Positions 62,686-64,000 of a stretch of 64,000 bases of DNA are shown piece after piece (positions within the stretch are counted from its first letter, which is position 1; every line of letters starts with the position of its first letter). The notes under the pieces are model-generated. The model saw only the letters and a program-made list of their open reading frames with translations. It was not told the DNA's origin and made no database searches. Position numbers and translations under genes: made by a program. The stretch lies in contig NZ_CP126889.1 in the NCBI RefSeq assembly GCF_030246845.1, positions 4,645,001-4,709,000 of the forward strand. Reading direction: 5' to 3'. The DNA is from Enhydrobacter sp. (GTDB taxonomy: Bacteria; Pseudomonadota; Alphaproteobacteria; Reyranellales; Reyranellaceae).

Positions 62686-62988
62686 ATGAAGGTACGCATC
62701 CTGAAGCCAGCCAAGAGCGCCATGCAGTCCGGGCAGGCGAACACCAAGGAATGGGTGCTGGAGAGCGAGCCTTCGCCGAAGGAGATCGACCCCCTGATGG
62801 GGTGGACCAGCTCGCGCGACACCATGCAGCAGATCCAGATCTGGTTTCCGACCCTCGAGGAGGCGAAGGCGCATGCCGAGCGCAACGGCTGGCAGTATTC
62901 GGTCGAATTGCCGCGCAGCCATACCGTCCGTCCCAAGGCCTATGCCGACAACTTCGCCTTCACCAGGGTGGGGCGCTGGACGCATTGA
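62686..62988 (+). CDS. NADH dehydrogenase accessory subunit, NDUFS4 family
   Basis: This 100-aa protein matches the ETC complex I NDUFS4 family: TKEWVLESEPSPKEIDPLMGWTSS, DTMQQIQIWFPTLEEAKAHAE and PKAYADNFAF. In Alphaproteobacteria and mitochondria this supernumerary subunit stabilises the NADH module of complex I. It lies alone between two tRNA genes, away from any nuo operon. An AAGGAG is near the start. Confidence 0.88.
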   Translation: MKVRILKPAKSAMQSGQANTKEWVLESEPSPKEIDPLMGWTSSRDTMQQIQIWFPTLEEAKAHAERNGWQYSVELPRSHTVRPKAYADNFAFTRVGRWTH

Positions 62989-63055
62989 GGCCGATTGCCC
63001 CTCGCTCTCGGGCCATTGCCAAGAGCAAGTCGGTCTCGTGCTATTCTTCGGTCAC

Positions 63056-63132
63056 GACCCCGTAGCTCAACAGGATAGAGCACCTGCCTTCTAAGCAGGA
63101 TGTTGCGTGTTCGAGTCACGCCGGGGTCGCCA
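63056..63132 (+). tRNA. tRNA-Arg (TCT)
   Basis: The acceptor GACCCCG pairs with CGGGGTC, and the anticodon arm CCTGC-CTTCTAA-GCAGG reads TCT, for arginine codon AGA. The T loop TTCGAGT is standard. The 3' CCA is encoded. The gene is 77 nt long. Confidence 0.95.
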
Positions 63133-63160
63133 CCTGCCTGCGGGACGAGGAACGAAATCG

Positions 63161-64000
63161 ATGTCGCTGCGCGCCGTGAGGGTCCGCAATCTCCTTTTGC
63201 TGCTGGCGATCTTCGCGACCATCGTGGTGGCCGGCTGCTGGGACAATCGCCGCACCATGCAGCGCGTCATGGAGGAAGGCTACCCGGTCCTCCTCGAGAT
63301 TACGGGCGCGCAGCATCAGCGCCTCGCGCCGTTCGCCCTCGACGGCTGGCGGCCGCGTTTCGTCGAGCAGAGCCTGTCGGTCGATGTCAAATGGCAGGGC
63401 CGGGACGGCAAGCAGCATGTCTTCCGCAAGGTGCCCGTCACCGATACTTTTGCCGGCACCATTGTCCAGGGCGAGCAGGTCAGGTTGGCGGTCGTGCCGG
63501 GCAAGGCGCTGGACGACCCGCACGCAGTGCCGGTGATCAATGCCGATGCCGTTGGGCGCCTGGCCTCTCTCCAGGAATGGACCGGGGCGTCGGCGCTTGC
63601 CGCCGTCGCCGCCTGGCTGGGCTTCGGCATCTCCAGCCTTTGGCTCGCCAGGGGCAGGCTCGCTCGTTCCACAGCCGCCGGTGCGGCCGCTGCCTTTCCG
63701 CTGCGGCGGACCTCGTTCGGCTTCGTCGCGCTTCTCCTCGGCGTCGCCCTGACCTTCCGCGCCTGGTCCGTGCAGGAAGCAACGTCCGCAGTGGCGGGTG
63801 CGGTGGAGACGACAGCCGAGATCACGTCCGCCACGACCGTGCCAGCAGCGGCCAGCGGGCAGACCCATGTCCTCCAGCTTTCCTGGACAGACGCCCAAGG
63901 CCGCGTCCGCCATGCAGGTCCGGTCCCGGTGAGCGATCGCTTCTGGAGCAAGATCACCCAAAACGGCCAACTTGTGGTGCACCGGACGCCCATCCGATAC
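63161..64000 (+). CDS. Membrane protein, DUF3592-like (3' end outside window)
   Basis: A frame from ATG 63161 stays open to the window end (280 codons), preceded by GAGGAA. The first helix covers about residues 9-27 and is followed by a beta-rich extracytoplasmic part with VDVKWQGRDGKQHVFRKVPV and VQGEQVRLAVVPG. A second helix lies near 145-165, a third at about 185-200, and another soluble part follows with LQLSWTDAQGRVRHAGPVPV. The repeated W-x-x-x-G-x-x-[VR] pattern recalls DUF3592, seen twice. Function is unknown. Confidence 0.6.
   Translation, partial: MSLRAVRVRNLLLLLAIFATIVVAGCWDNRRTMQRVMEEGYPVLLEITGAQHQRLAPFALDGWRPRFVEQSLSVDVKWQGRDGKQHVFRKVPVTDTFAGTIVQGEQVRLAVVPGKALDDPHAVPVINADAVGRLASLQEWTGASALAAVAAWLGFGISSLWLARGRLARSTAAGAAAAFPLRRTSFGFVALLLGVALTFRAWSVQEATSAVAGAVETTAEITSATTVPAAASGQTHVLQLSWTDAQGRVRHAGPVPVSDRFWSKITQNGQLVVHRTPIRY

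Overview
The window looks like chromosomal DNA of a high-GC alphaproteobacterium. Supporting signs are the overall base composition, a stand-alone homologue of the complex I accessory subunit NDUFS4, a two-domain cold-shock protein, and many acyl-CoA genes and stand-alone solute-binding proteins. A Rhodospirillales- or Reyranella-like host is a guess. No prophage, CRISPR array or intact insertion sequence was seen.

Region 1 (1-28.3 kb) is a surface-polysaccharide locus. It holds a priming sugar-phosphate transferase, a two-subunit transketolase, a Wzy/WaaL-type polymerase beside an unrecognised secreted protein, a long CapD/WbpM-type dehydratase, a Wzc-type tyrosine autokinase and a TviB-type nucleotide-sugar dehydrogenase. 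After a decayed IS3-family remnant comes a tightly coupled run: HAD phosphatase, LicC-like nucleotidyltransferase, methyltransferase, an unknown protein, a GT-B-like transferase and a TylF-type methyltransferase. A sugar nucleotidyltransferase fused to a heptose-bisphosphate phosphatase, and an HddA-type kinase at the far end, point to GDP-D-glycero-alpha-D-manno-heptose. FkbM and TylF methyltransferases and three glycosyltransferases complete the locus. No Wzx flippase, Wza export protein or gmhA is visible.

Region 2 (28.3-34.3 kb) carries an MFS transporter, two LivK-type binding proteins without permeases, a BNR-repeat protein coupled to one of them, and a dienelactone hydrolase-like protein.

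Region 3 (34.3-42.6 kb, minus strand) is a nine-gene run consistent with breakdown of a dicarboxylic acid as its CoA thioester: MmgE/PrpD protein, MaoC hydratase, acyl-CoA dehydrogenase, second MaoC, class III CoA-transferase, CitE-type lyase, MFS transporter, glutathione S-transferase and glyoxalase-fold protein. The MmgE/PrpD gene has an in-frame amber codon at codon 46.

Region 4 (42.6-57.4 kb) has a methyltransferase, a complete ferric-type ABC transporter, a class III CoA-transferase with a crotonase-fold protein that lacks both hydratase glutamates, a sirtuin, a TAXI binding protein, and sugar-acid genes (SDR, KDPG aldolase, KDG kinase, Rieske-FAD reductase, IlvD/Edd dehydratase).

Region 5 (57.4-64 kb) is mostly housekeeping: a dienoyl-CoA reductase-like SDR, cold-shock protein, DUF192 protein, O-methyltransferase, formate-THF ligase, DUF2237 protein, tRNA-Pro(TGG), NDUFS4 homologue, tRNA-Arg(TCT), and a membrane protein cut by the window end.
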